A DNA stretch of 14,767 bases from Treponema sp. (lineage in GTDB: Bacteria > Spirochaetota > Spirochaetia > Treponematales > Breznakiellaceae): positions 1 through 14,767 of the forward strand of contig JAITAW010000123.1 in the NCBI GenBank assembly GCA_031283905.1, written 5' to 3'. Positions within the stretch are counted from its first letter, which is position 1; every line of letters starts with the position of its first letter. Of this stretch, positions 6,026 through 12,324 are shown piece after piece. Both the position numbers and the translations under genes were made by a program. Below the pieces are notes generated by a model. The model was not told where the DNA came from. It was given only the letters and a program-made list of their open reading frames with translations, and did not search any database.

Positions 6026-8131
6026 GTGAAAAAAATAGTATTCGCGTGTATGTTTTTCCTTGTAGCTATATTGATTATGTTTTGCTTTAATGCCTATAAG
6101 GTTTTGAATATCAACAAATTGCTGTATGATAACACGATTTCCGTGTCCGTAGTTTTTTCTGTGCATGAGGACTATGATAGAAACGACTTTTTAACGCAGG
6201 ATACCGAAATGGCTGAATTTATTGAGGGATTTCAAAATAATTACAGCATTTCGATTTCAAAGTATATTTATCGCAACTCAAAAAGAGTTGATGTTTACAC
6301 AACCGACATAACGAAGCAAACCGAAGTATTCCATACGTTTGGCGGCGAGAATGAAGTAGCGATGTTTCCGTTTTCAAATCTTGATACAAATGGCGGCGTT
6401 GAAGGCTTACTGTATTTTGGCACAACTGACATTGGAATTGTTAATCATTTTATCGACGGATTCAATGCGCGGTTTGGGAAATCTGAAATTAACTCTATCA
6501 AAAATTCAAGTGGCGTACTCGGGGTTCTTATTGACACTTTACAAGGTTCATTATCGCTCGTTATTATCATTTTGGTCTGTTTAATCTTATTTGTTTTCGC
6601 GACAGTAAGGTATTCAATAACCAAAAGCAGGCACAACGCGATTTTATTTACGAATGGATACACAATAGGGAAAATCATCCGATACCACTTAAATATCGAA
6701 GCGAAAATAGCGTTGGCAAGTTTTGCGGCAGTATTTGTAATCATCACGACTTATTTTATATTCTCTGGAAACGCCCATTATATTCCGTTGTTTTTGTTAA
6801 TAGGCGGCGTTTTCCACTGCATGATTTCGGTGTTGTTTGCGGTCGTGCTATATGTTTCCGTGAAATTACAACAGCGATACTACAAAGCGAATGAGTTGCT
6901 AAAAGGGAAAAAACCATTTGCCTTTATAACCTATATGCAACTTGTTTTGAAATACGCTCTGCTTGCGCTGACCTTGATTTCTTTGACAAACGTCATTGAA
7001 ATAAAAATTGAACTTGACAAAAAAGAGGTGGGTAATTCGATTTGGGAAAATGCGGAAAACCTTTATGCCGTCACGACGAAATTTGTCACAAATGACGTAA
7101 AAGACATACGGTCTTTGGAACTACGCGCCTTTGAAGTATATAAGGATTTTGTTCTTGAACTAAATGGAATGTTAATTGACGCCAGTAATTTCAAACCTGC
7201 ACAGACCAATACTTACGCATATGAAGATAACGTAATGAATGGATTAAGTATATATTCCATGAGCGGTGAATCAATTCTCGCAAACGAAAATTATCTCGCT
7301 CACTATCACATTCTTGATACAGACGGAAATCTTGTGAACGATAAAATAATTCACGACCCGACTACGGTTAATATACTGGTTCCCGTTTCTTTGCAGAACC
7401 GTGAGCCGGAAATATACAATGCCGCACTTGGAGATTTTTATTTCAAAAAAATCTCCATAGCAAATATATACCATAGCGAATTTGGCGAAGCATTAGAAGC
7501 AACTTCACCCGACGATTTGCGTGTAAATATCATTTATGTTAAAGATGGAAACTCGTATTTTACATACGACCCCTCTATATCACCAGAAACAAATAACTTG
7601 ATTACCGACCCGATTGTCTATATTGATACGCAGAATTTTGACCCAAGCGAATATTATTCGTATTTAACAAGATGTTGCCTATTTGAAACGGACGCACAGA
7701 ACCCATTCAGCTTACTTGCTCCGATTGCCCAAAAGCACAATATGCTGTCCAGCTACAATAGCGTCGTTTCGATTTATGATGAACGCGCCAAAGAAATAAA
7801 CGAAATCCGGGTCAGACTGCGAGATATGACTATGACAAGCGTTGCGTTATCGCTCGTCTTGATATTCGGTATCTATATGTTTGCTTCCTGCTACTGCGAA
7901 CAACATAAATATTCAATGTTTGTTAAGCGAACATTAGGCTACGGAACGATACAAATTGTTGCCAAGTCAACAATTATAAATCTCATCCTTACTTTCGTGG
8001 TTCTTATGCTTCTGAAATGTCCGATACCGTTAAGTGTTTCTATGCTTGTACTTGACGCGATATTCGGAATAGTGTTTTTGAGTCAAGCGTTTAGGAAAAA
8101 TTTCAGCGAACAGATTAGGGGGAATTTGTGA
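6026..8131 (+). CDS. Bacteriocin-type ABC permease / putative immunity protein
   Basis: A large membrane protein of about 701 residues. Its layout is two similar halves: a membrane segment at the start, an outer domain of about 150 residues and three segments (IIILVCLILFVF, FAAVFVIITTYFIF, LLIGGVFHCMISVLFAVVL); then another segment (LKYALLALTLISL), an outer domain of about 270 residues and three final segments. This resembles the 'bacteriocin-associated integral membrane (putative immunity) protein' family found with lactococcin 972-type exporters (from memory). The ATPase gene overlaps its stop, so they form one transporter, probably removing or sensing a membrane-active peptide. I prefer GTG 6026 (MKKIVFACMFFLV after GGTGG); ATG 5999 and ATG 5954 are alternatives, the last abutting a hairpin. 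The gene is AT-rich compared with the transfer genes, suggesting separate acquisition. Confidence 0.8.
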   Translation: MKKIVFACMFFLVAILIMFCFNAYKVLNINKLLYDNTISVSVVFSVHEDYDRNDFLTQDTEMAEFIEGFQNNYSISISKYIYRNSKRVDVYTTDITKQTEVFHTFGGENEVAMFPFSNLDTNGGVEGLLYFGTTDIGIVNHFIDGFNARFGKSEINSIKNSSGVLGVLIDTLQGSLSLVIIILVCLILFVFATVRYSITKSRHNAILFTNGYTIGKIIRYHLNIEAKIALASFAAVFVIITTYFIFSGNAHYIPLFLLIGGVFHCMISVLFAVVLYVSVKLQQRYYKANELLKGKKPFAFITYMQLVLKYALLALTLISLTNVIEIKIELDKKEVGNSIWENAENLYAVTTKFVTNDVKDIRSLELRAFEVYKDFVLELNGMLIDASNFKPAQTNTYAYEDNVMNGLSIYSMSGESILANENYLAHYHILDTDGNLVNDKIIHDPTTVNILVPVSLQNREPEIYNAALGDFYFKKISIANIYHSEFGEALEATSPDDLRVNIIYVKDGNSYFTYDPSISPETNNLITDPIVYIDTQNFDPSEYYSYLTRCCLFETDAQNPFSLLAPIAQKHNMLSSYNSVVSIYDERAKEINEIRVRLRDMTMTSVALSLVLIFGIYMFASCYCEQHKYSMFVKRTLGYGTIQIVAKSTIINLILTFVVLMLLKCPIPLSVSMLVLDAIFGIVFLSQAFRKNFSEQIRGNL

Positions 8132-8766
8132 TGATAGCTTTAAGCAATGTCGTAAAGCAGTTTAACGGGAAAACTGTCCTGCAAAATATTTCAATCGAGA
8201 TAAATGAGGGGGCGTTTGTTGCGATAGTCGGAAAAAGCGGTAGCGGTAAAACCACGTTGCTAAACATCATGGGATTGTTAGAAAAGCCTGATTCCGGCGT
8301 GGTTTCAATAGACGGGAAAAGCCGATTATCGGCTAATGAATCGCTTTTGTTTTATAGAAAAAAAGCAGGATTCCTTTTCCAAAACTTTGCTTTGATTGAA
8401 GATGAAACCGTTGAAAAAAATTTGAAAATTGCGTTGGCGTTTAATCGCACCGACAACCAAGGCGGGATGATTGAAAGAGCATTGTCAGCCGTTGGGCTAT
8501 CAGGGATGGGTAAGCGAAAGGTGTATCAGTTGAGCGGCGGCGAGCAACAGCGCGTGGCATTGGCGAGAATACTTGTCAAAAATGTTCAGTACATTTTTGC
8601 CGACGAGCCTACGGGCAATCTCGACGCACAAAACCGGGATGTTGTTTTTGATGTCTTGAAAAATCTGAATAGGAGCGGCAAGACAATTGTTTTTGTCACT
8701 CATGACATTGGCTTGGCGAAATCCGCAAATGAAATGATTGAGCTTAAAGGATGTGGTAAGTCTTGA
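8131..8766 (+). CDS. ABC transporter ATP-binding subunit, bacteriocin-type
   Basis: The ATP-hydrolysing subunit of the transporter, about 211 residues with all motifs: Walker A GKSGSGKT (34-41), Q-loop Gln84 (FLFQNF), signature LSGGEQQRVALARIL (134 on), Walker B YIFADEPTGNLD (154 on) and switch His191 (VTHD). It is of the LolD/MacB type that works with FtsX-like permeases, and is closest in my memory to the lactococcin 972-group export ATPases. ATG 8131 overlaps the permease stop TGA (8129-8131) with AGGGGGAA upstream; GTG 8128 is an equally possible start. No bacteriocin precursor gene is visible nearby, so an immunity or sensing role is more likely than export of an own product. Confidence 0.93.
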   Translation: MIALSNVVKQFNGKTVLQNISIEINEGAFVAIVGKSGSGKTTLLNIMGLLEKPDSGVVSIDGKSRLSANESLLFYRKKAGFLFQNFALIEDETVEKNLKIALAFNRTDNQGGMIERALSAVGLSGMGKRKVYQLSGGEQQRVALARILVKNVQYIFADEPTGNLDAQNRDVVFDVLKNLNRSGKTIVFVTHDIGLAKSANEMIELKGCGKS

Positions 8767-8787
8767 TTGCGTTATGAAAGAGGGAAA

Positions 8788-8840
8788 AATTAACTGCCGG
8801 GCGGCGGAAAAGAAAAAAAGCCGTCGCATGGCAGTTAATT
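8788..8840. terminator. Long hairpin after the cargo operon
   Basis: AATTAACTGCC (8788-8798) and GGCAGTTAATT (8830-8840) form a perfect 11-bp stem; inside, GCGGCGG (8801-8807) pairs with CCGTCGC (8821-8827) with one wobble, around an A-rich loop. It begins 21 bp after the ATPase stop, so it most likely ends or stabilises the cargo transcript. No T-run follows on the plus strand, while TTTTT follows on the minus strand, so classical termination would be stronger in the minus direction. Confidence 0.5.
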
Positions 8841-8871
8841 AAACGTGCCATAACCGAAAAACGCTGATAAC

Positions 8872-8972
8872 GCGGCGGCTTTGAGAAATCAAGGCCGCCG
8901 TTCGGCATTTTGGGGGCGTGATAAACTGCGCTCTTTTTTTCGGCATACGGCGGCAAATAGGAGGTTGCCGCC
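8872..8972 (+). promoter_or_regulatory. Three-state leader RNA before a small ORF
   Basis: Four segments can pair in mutually exclusive ways. Segment 1 GGCGGCTTTGA (8874-8884) pairs with segment 2 TCAAGGCCGCC (8889-8899) around a GAAA tetraloop. Segment 2 GCCGCCG (8894-8900) can instead pair perfectly with segment 3 CGGCGGC (8948-8954). Segment 3 GGCGGCAA (8949-8956) pairs perfectly with segment 4 TTGCCGCC (8965-8972) around an 8-nt loop that ends with AGGAGG, the Shine-Dalgarno of the ORF starting at 8973. This 1:2, 2:3, 3:4 arrangement is the logic of attenuators. No ligand or trigger can be named. Confidence 0.55.
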
Positions 8973-9080
8973 ATGCTCCGCGCTCTTATGCTTCCGAATG
9001 ATTATAAAGGTCTTTTCTCAAAAAAAGCCTGCCGCTGTCATGGGGAATTTGCGGCCATCAATATGAACTATACAATGTAA
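8973..9080 (+). CDS. Candidate 35-residue leader peptide
   Basis: A short ORF starting MLRALMLPNDYKGLFSKKAC and ending NMNYTM, with AGGAGG 8 nt before the ATG. The ribosome-binding site sits in the loop of a perfect 8-bp hairpin and the ATG directly follows its 3' arm, which argues for a translated, regulated leader. A strong factor-independent terminator follows 24 bp after the stop. In Tn916 a short leader ORF (orf12) followed by terminators controls tet(M) and, by read-through, the downstream Orf7 and Orf8 genes; here Orf7/Orf8-like genes also follow. A copy of part of the XRE operator overlaps the last codons (9068-9079). It may be a true leader of the recombination module or a leftover of a lost resistance gene's leader. 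Confidence 0.5.
   Translation: MLRALMLPNDYKGLFSKKACRCHGEFAAINMNYTM
9068..9079. promoter_or_regulatory. Partial copy of the XRE operator
   Basis: CTATACAATGTA matches 12 consecutive bases of the 17-bp palindrome at 3741-3757 read on the minus strand (CCTATACAATGTATAGG). It lies over the end of the leader ORF and upstream of the Orf7-like gene. A half-intact operator here would let the same repressor act on the recombination and transfer regulators. Confidence 0.4.
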
Positions 9081-9103
9081 CTAAATGCTATGAAATGAAT
9101 TTT

Positions 9104-9136
9104 GCCCGATTGGGATTTCCCCTTTCGGGCTTTTTT
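9104..9136 (+). terminator. Factor-independent terminator after the leader ORF
   Basis: GCCCGA (9104-9109) pairs with TCGGGC (9125-9130), with GGG/CCC inside, followed by TTTTTT (9131-9136). It is the strongest classical terminator signal in the window. Standing between a short leader ORF and the Orf7-like gene, it is placed as an attenuator. Confidence 0.8.
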
Positions 9137-9144
9137 GTTTCCCC

Positions 9145-9218
9145 GCAAAAATTTTTTCAAATTTTTCTTTGCTCACTTTGCCAAAATCGCGTTTTGGGGG
9201 TGAGTAGTTATAGAGGGG
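9145..9218 (+). repeat. oriT-like repeat, copy B
   Basis: An AT-rich lead (9147-9169), then TTTGCCAAAATCGCGTTTTG, GGGGTGAGTAGTTATAGAGG. Here CCAAAA and TTTTGG form a perfect 6-bp stem around TCGCG. It is inverted relative to copy A beside mobC and lies exactly 200 bp before copy C. Confidence 0.75.
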
Positions 9219-9345
9219 CAAAGAGCATTACCTCACGGGCGAGAAGCCCGCCCTTTCTCGGTTCGCAGGAGAAATCACGGCCAAGAAAGACGGCGGGAAA
9301 TCAAAATGCTGTTTGCCCGCGAGGACAGGAATTTTCGGAGGGCGC

Positions 9346-9418
9346 AAAGAATTTTCTCAATTTTTTTTGCTCCGACTTTGCCAAAATCGCATTTTCAGGG
9401 TGAGTAGTATACGAGGGG
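9346..9418 (+). repeat. oriT-like repeat, copy C
   Basis: An AT-rich lead (9348-9368), then TTTGCCAAAATCGCATTTTC, AGGGTGAGTAGTATACGAGG. It shares the core with copies A and B, with a few changes that weaken the AAAA/TTTT stem. The bases after copies B and C also share a pattern (GAGGGG, later ACCT), so a longer stretch was probably duplicated and has diverged. Between B and C (9219-9345) I see a small CGGGC/GCCCG hairpin and no supported gene. Confidence 0.72.
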
Positions 9419-9430
9419 AAATCTCGCCTA

Positions 9431-9451
9431 CCTTTCGCGGCCAGCGAAAGG
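9431..9451 (+). promoter_or_regulatory. Hairpin abutting the Orf7-like ribosome-binding site
   Basis: CCTTTCGC (9431-9438) and GCGAAAGG (9444-9451) form a perfect 8-bp stem. The 3' arm runs into GGAGGTAAGGAG, the ribosome-binding region of the gene starting at 9463. A second GGAG outside the stem remains free, so the effect may be partial. Confidence 0.5.
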
Positions 9452-9462
9452 AGGTAAGGAGC

Positions 9463-9879
9463 ATGAAGCCCCAAGAGCAACAAGAACATATCCGGCACAT
9501 GTTTGACGCTTATTGCAAAAAGGTTTTGAAGTACAAAGCCCGCACCTGCTACAAGAAATTGCAGGAGCAGGAAGAACGCGAAGTGACGTTCTCGGAACTG
9601 ACCGAGCGCGATATGGCCGAGCTTGCGACCACGGACGAGTATTTCCGGGACGAGTACACTTTCCACGCCTACGGCGAAACGGTCAGCGTGTCGGATTACG
9701 AGCTTGCCGAAGCCCTGAACGGCTTGCCGCAGGACAGGCGCGAAATCGTCCTCATGTCATATTTCTTTGACATGACGGATAAGGAAATCGCGGACAAGCT
9801 CAACCTTGCGCGGCGCACCGTCCAGTATCGCCGGACAAGCACCCTGAAAGAACTCAAAAAAATGTTAGAGGAGGATTAG
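9463..9879 (+). CDS. Sigma-70 region 4 protein (Tn916 Orf7-like)
   Basis: A 138-residue protein with a sigma region 4 helix-turn-helix at about residues 84-136 (LNGLPQDRREIVLMSYFFDM, then TDKEIADKLNLARRTVQYRR). It has no clear region 2, so it resembles the sigma-like Orf7 of Tn916 that promotes expression of transfer or excision genes, rather than a complete sigma factor. ATG 9463 is preceded by GGAGGTAAGGAG; the open frame reaches back to 9313 but that part lies over repeat copy C and lacks a start signal. The Orf8-like gene starts 3 bp after its stop, so they are cotranscribed. Leader ORF, terminator and hairpins upstream suggest tight control. Confidence 0.85.
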   Translation: MKPQEQQEHIRHMFDAYCKKVLKYKARTCYKKLQEQEEREVTFSELTERDMAELATTDEYFRDEYTFHAYGETVSVSDYELAEALNGLPQDRREIVLMSYFFDMTDKEIADKLNLARRTVQYRRTSTLKELKKMLEED

Positions 9880-9882
9880 ACC

Positions 9883-10140
9883 ATGATACGACAGACAAGA
9901 ACCCAACCCAAAGACCGATTGCTCCCGTTTCCCGTTATCGAAGCGGCGGCAAGCGGTGACGTGAGCGCGATCAACCAAGTCCTCAAACACTATGAGGGCT
10001 ACATAACCGCGCTATCCATGCGGCACCTCTATGATGTGGACGGCACCCCGCGCCTATGCGTGGACAACGAAATGCGCCGCGAACTCGAAACCAAGCTGAT
10101 TATCAAGGTTCTGCAATTCGACACCACCAGAGCGGCATAG
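9883..10140 (+). CDS. Orf8-like helix-turn-helix protein (right copy)
   Basis: An 85-residue member of the HTH_16 family, homologous to Tn916 Orf8 and paralogous to the protein at 960-1193. Shared positions include AA-x-SGD near the start, Y-x-G-x-I-x-x-L, the DG turn, VDNEMRRELETKLI and the final QFD. AGGAGG lies at 9869-9874, at the end of the preceding gene, with the ATG 3 bp after that gene's stop. In Tn916 the Orf7-Orf8 pair is needed for normal transfer regulation. The gene is followed by a strong hairpin at 10148-10198. Confidence 0.82.
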   Translation: MIRQTRTQPKDRLLPFPVIEAAASGDVSAINQVLKHYEGYITALSMRHLYDVDGTPRLCVDNEMRRELETKLIIKVLQFDTTRAA

Positions 10141-10147
10141 CCGCTAA

Positions 10148-10205
10148 AGCCCGCCGGGGAAGCGCGTACCCCTCACGCGCTTTTCCCGTTTGTGGGCTGT
10201 TTGCG
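10148..10205 (+). terminator. Hairpin terminator after the Orf8-like gene
   Basis: AGCCC (10148-10152) pairs with GGGCT (10194-10198); inside, GGGGAAGCGCGT (10156-10167) pairs with ACGCGCTTTTCCC (10175-10187). The hairpin is long and stable. The following TGTTTGCGTTG is only moderately T-rich, so termination is plausible but may be leaky. Confidence 0.55.
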
Positions 10206-10575
10206 TTGTCTATCGGTAAAAGCCCATTTTACAGAAGTGAGCTTTTACGGCTTGGCAACAAGCTATGAACTTTGACAAAGAAAGCCCGCAAGATAACGGC
10301 GGCGCAGTATAGGGCAAACGGATAACTTTCCGCTTATGTCGAGCCGTGCGGCTTGTGCGCCATGACCCCATGATTGGGTGAGCGATAAAACAAGGCCGTA
10401 ATGGAGAAACGTCAACGCTGTTGACGCGGGCAATCTCCGGGCGAGTACACATAAGCGGCACAATGATACTCCCGTCAAGTCACAGTCCGAGCGTTAAAAG
10501 CGTCGCAGGCAATGATGGCGGCGGCATGAGAACCATGCCGGGGTGAAACTCCCGTGTGGACGCGCCCGCGTCCGT
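10206..10575 (+). ncRNA. Candidate structured RNA between Orf8-like gene and xis
   Basis: About 370 bp with no supported gene and a dense series of hairpins: GTAAAA with TTTTAC (10216-10232) or GTAAAAGC with GCTTTTAC (10216-10248); GCTTG-GCAA-CAAGC (10250-10263) with a GNRA tetraloop; CGGA/TCCG (10319-10332); CGAGCC-GTGC-GGCTTG (10340-10355); GGAGA/TCTCC (10403-10438) enclosing CGTCAAC-GCT-GTTGACG (10410-10426); CGGCAT/ATGCCG (10522-10540); and GGACGCG/CGCGTCC (10558-10573). Such density with tetraloops suggests a selected RNA. GTGCG at 10355 resembles the 5' end of group II introns, but no domain V or reverse transcriptase is present, so an intron remnant is only one option. I cannot match it to a named RNA family. 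Confidence 0.45.
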
Positions 10576-10586
10576 CCGTTCTGTCT

Positions 10587-10617
10587 TTGAAATTTTGAAC
10601 CATTAACTTTTTAATAC
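10587..10617 (+). promoter_or_regulatory. Possible xis promoter
   Basis: TTGAAA (10587-10592) with an 18-19 bp spacer to TTAATA/TAATAC (10611-10617), in a sudden AT-rich stretch just before the xis ribosome-binding site GGAGG (10624-10628). The spacing is long, so this is a weak call. Confidence 0.35.
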
Positions 10618-10635
10618 AGATACGGAGGTGTTATT

Positions 10636-10872
10636 TTGGCGCGGAAAGAAACAAACACAGCCAAACCCGACATACTCCCCATGCTGAAAACCGTGGAGCA
10701 AATGAGCCGCGTCAGCGGCTTGGGTGAACATAAGTTGCGTGAGCTGATGGACAGCGGAGAACTCGAATACATCCAAAACGGCAATCGCCGTTTGATTGCC
10801 GATTCCGCTGTATGGGATTGGTACAGCCGCGCCAAGAAAACCCTTGATTCCACGGCGGGAAAGGGGGCGTAG
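10636..10872 (+). CDS. xis: Excisionase
   Basis: A 78-residue DNA-binding protein that would bend the element ends and direct the integrase towards excision. Residues 16-65 form the winged helix typical of Tn916-type excisionases (KTVEQMSRVSGLGEHKLREL, DSGELEYIQNGNRRLIADSAVWDW). The start is TTG 10636, supported by GGAGG (10624-10628) 7 nt upstream; the next ATG (10681) would remove 15 residues and lacks a site. The stop is 3 bp before the integrase start, the usual Xis-Int arrangement. The basic N-terminal tail (ARKETNTAKPD) could contact DNA. Confidence 0.87.
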   Translation: MARKETNTAKPDILPMLKTVEQMSRVSGLGEHKLRELMDSGELEYIQNGNRRLIADSAVWDWYSRAKKTLDSTAGKGA

Positions 10873-10875
10873 ACT

Positions 10876-12171
10876 ATGGCGGTACAGGCAAGAACCGTGC
10901 AGAACAAGCGCGACCAAAGCGGCGTATTGACGGGTAAGGCCGGAACCGTTTACGACGTGAACATAAAATACAACTCGCCGGACGGAAGCAAAAAGACTTA
11001 TGCCAAAAAGGGCTTTGTTACCAAGAATGAAGCCTTGCGGCATGAGGCCGAAATGAAAACCAAACTGCAAAACCCGAATTTTGCCGCGTCCATCCAAGTA
11101 CAGAGCAAGCGGACAGTAGGGGCATATCTGAATGAGTGGGTGGAGAACTATGCGCGGGTAAACTTGCGGCCAAGCACCTATGACGGCTACAAGCGGACAA
11201 TTGCAATTTACATCAACCCGTATATCGGCAATGTGCCGCTCAATCAGCTTGCGCCCTCTATGGTGGATAATATGTTCCGGCAGATTATCGACAAAGGCTT
11301 GAAACCGTCCACGGCGGCGGGAGCAAAGCGCGTTTTAAGCGTCGCGCTCGGACACGCCCGCAAATACCGCTATATTGAAACGAACGCCGCCCGCGACACG
11401 CTAACCAAATTCGGGAAAGGCGATAAGACCCCCGACCCGTACACGCCGGAGCAAGTGGCCGCGCTTATGCGGCGCGTGGCGGGAACGGAATGGGAAATGC
11501 CCGTTATTCTCGGCGGCCTGTATGGTATGCGCCGCTCGGAAATACTCGGCTTGCGTTGGCAGAATGTAGATATTGAAAAAGGCACGTTCTCCGTTGTAGA
11601 GCAGTTGCCCTTTAAGGTTCCCCCCAAGACAACCATTATTGAGCAAATGGCCCCGCCCAAGTCAAACGGCAGGGCGCTGCCGATTACGGACATTGCGCGA
11701 CCGTTCTTTGAAAATCAGCTTTACTATCAAGCGGAGCGGAAACAAAAGGCGTTGGATAACGGCAAGCCGCACTACGACAACGGGCTTGTGGTTTCCAAGC
11801 CGGACGGAGCGCCCATGTACGCTAATTGGATTTCGTCGGGCTTTGGCAAACTGCTTGACGAGTTGAATATGCCGCATATTCGTTTTCACGATTTAAGACA
11901 CAGCGCCGCAACGAATATGCACCAGTTGACGGGCGACTTCTATACCGTGGGGGAAATATTAGGTCATACCCTCGCGGGCATCGGCGCGTCGCTCGGCCTG
12001 TCTATGAATTTTGAGGCCGTCACAGCGCGGTATGTTGATGTGCGGCTCGAACGAAAAAAGGAAGTGCTTGACCTCTACCATGCCGCCGTACACTCGGCGG
12101 TCGGGCAGACGGAAAAGAGGGCGGACAAAGCCGAACCGAAAAAGAGAAAAGGCGCGGAAATGGATATATGA
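10876..12171 (+). CDS. int: Tyrosine integrase
   Basis: A 431-residue site-specific recombinase that would integrate and excise the element. Residues 1-75 form an arm-binding N-terminal domain, about 80-165 the SAM-like core-binding domain, and about 185-400 the catalytic domain with Arg219 (GMRRSE), His338 and Arg341 (HDLRH), His364 (LGHT) and nucleophile Tyr386 (ARYVDV). All catalytic residues are present. The C-terminal 30 residues are basic and low in complexity. ATG 10876 has AAAGGGGG upstream and follows xis closely. Two pairs of direct repeats lie 11-75 bp after its stop, a usual place for arm-binding sites, and the attachment end of the element must be near. Confidence 0.95.
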   Translation: MAVQARTVQNKRDQSGVLTGKAGTVYDVNIKYNSPDGSKKTYAKKGFVTKNEALRHEAEMKTKLQNPNFAASIQVQSKRTVGAYLNEWVENYARVNLRPSTYDGYKRTIAIYINPYIGNVPLNQLAPSMVDNMFRQIIDKGLKPSTAAGAKRVLSVALGHARKYRYIETNAARDTLTKFGKGDKTPDPYTPEQVAALMRRVAGTEWEMPVILGGLYGMRRSEILGLRWQNVDIEKGTFSVVEQLPFKVPPKTTIIEQMAPPKSNGRALPITDIARPFFENQLYYQAERKQKALDNGKPHYDNGLVVSKPDGAPMYANWISSGFGKLLDELNMPHIRFHDLRHSAATNMHQLTGDFYTVGEILGHTLAGIGASLGLSMNFEAVTARYVDVRLERKKEVLDLYHAAVHSAVGQTEKRADKAEPKKRKGAEMDI

Positions 12172-12181
12172 ACGGCATACG

Positions 12182-12246
12182 TTCTCATATCTTCCCGCCG
12201 CTTCTCATATCTTCTCACGAAGTACAGGCACCATTTTGGCACCATT
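12182..12246 (+). repeat. Direct repeats, likely integrase arm sites
   Basis: TTCTCATATCTTC occurs at 12182-12194 and 12202-12214 (period 20), and GGCACCATT at 12227-12235 and 12238-12246 (period 11, about one helical turn). Paired short direct repeats beside int are typical arm-type binding sites for the N-terminal domain of tyrosine integrases or for Xis. Assignment to a protein is inferred from position. Confidence 0.6.
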
Positions 12247-12287
12247 CGCAAAAAAACAGCGGGCGGGCGCTACGCACAAAGCAAAAC

Positions 12288-12324
12288 GAAAACCCGCACA
12301 AATCCAGTAACCATGCGGGTTTTC
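12288..12324. terminator. Bidirectional terminator after int
   Basis: AAAACCCGCA (12289-12298) and TGCGGGTTTT (12314-12323) form a 10-bp stem around a 15-nt loop, with A-rich and T-rich flanks that allow termination in both directions. It probably ends the int transcript and marks the element boundary. Confidence 0.72.

Noticed and set aside
9095..9403. Plus-strand frame across repeat copies B and C
   Set aside because: It runs through the terminator and both repeats, and its repetitive residues come from the duplicated non-coding element.
10355..10575. A complete group II intron
   Set aside because: A GTGCG-type start is visible, but there is no domain V/VI, no reverse transcriptase and too little length; kept only as a remnant hypothesis.
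10603..11097. Minus-strand open frame across xis and the start of int
   Set aside because: It is antisense to two well-supported genes and has no recognisable domain or ribosome-binding site.
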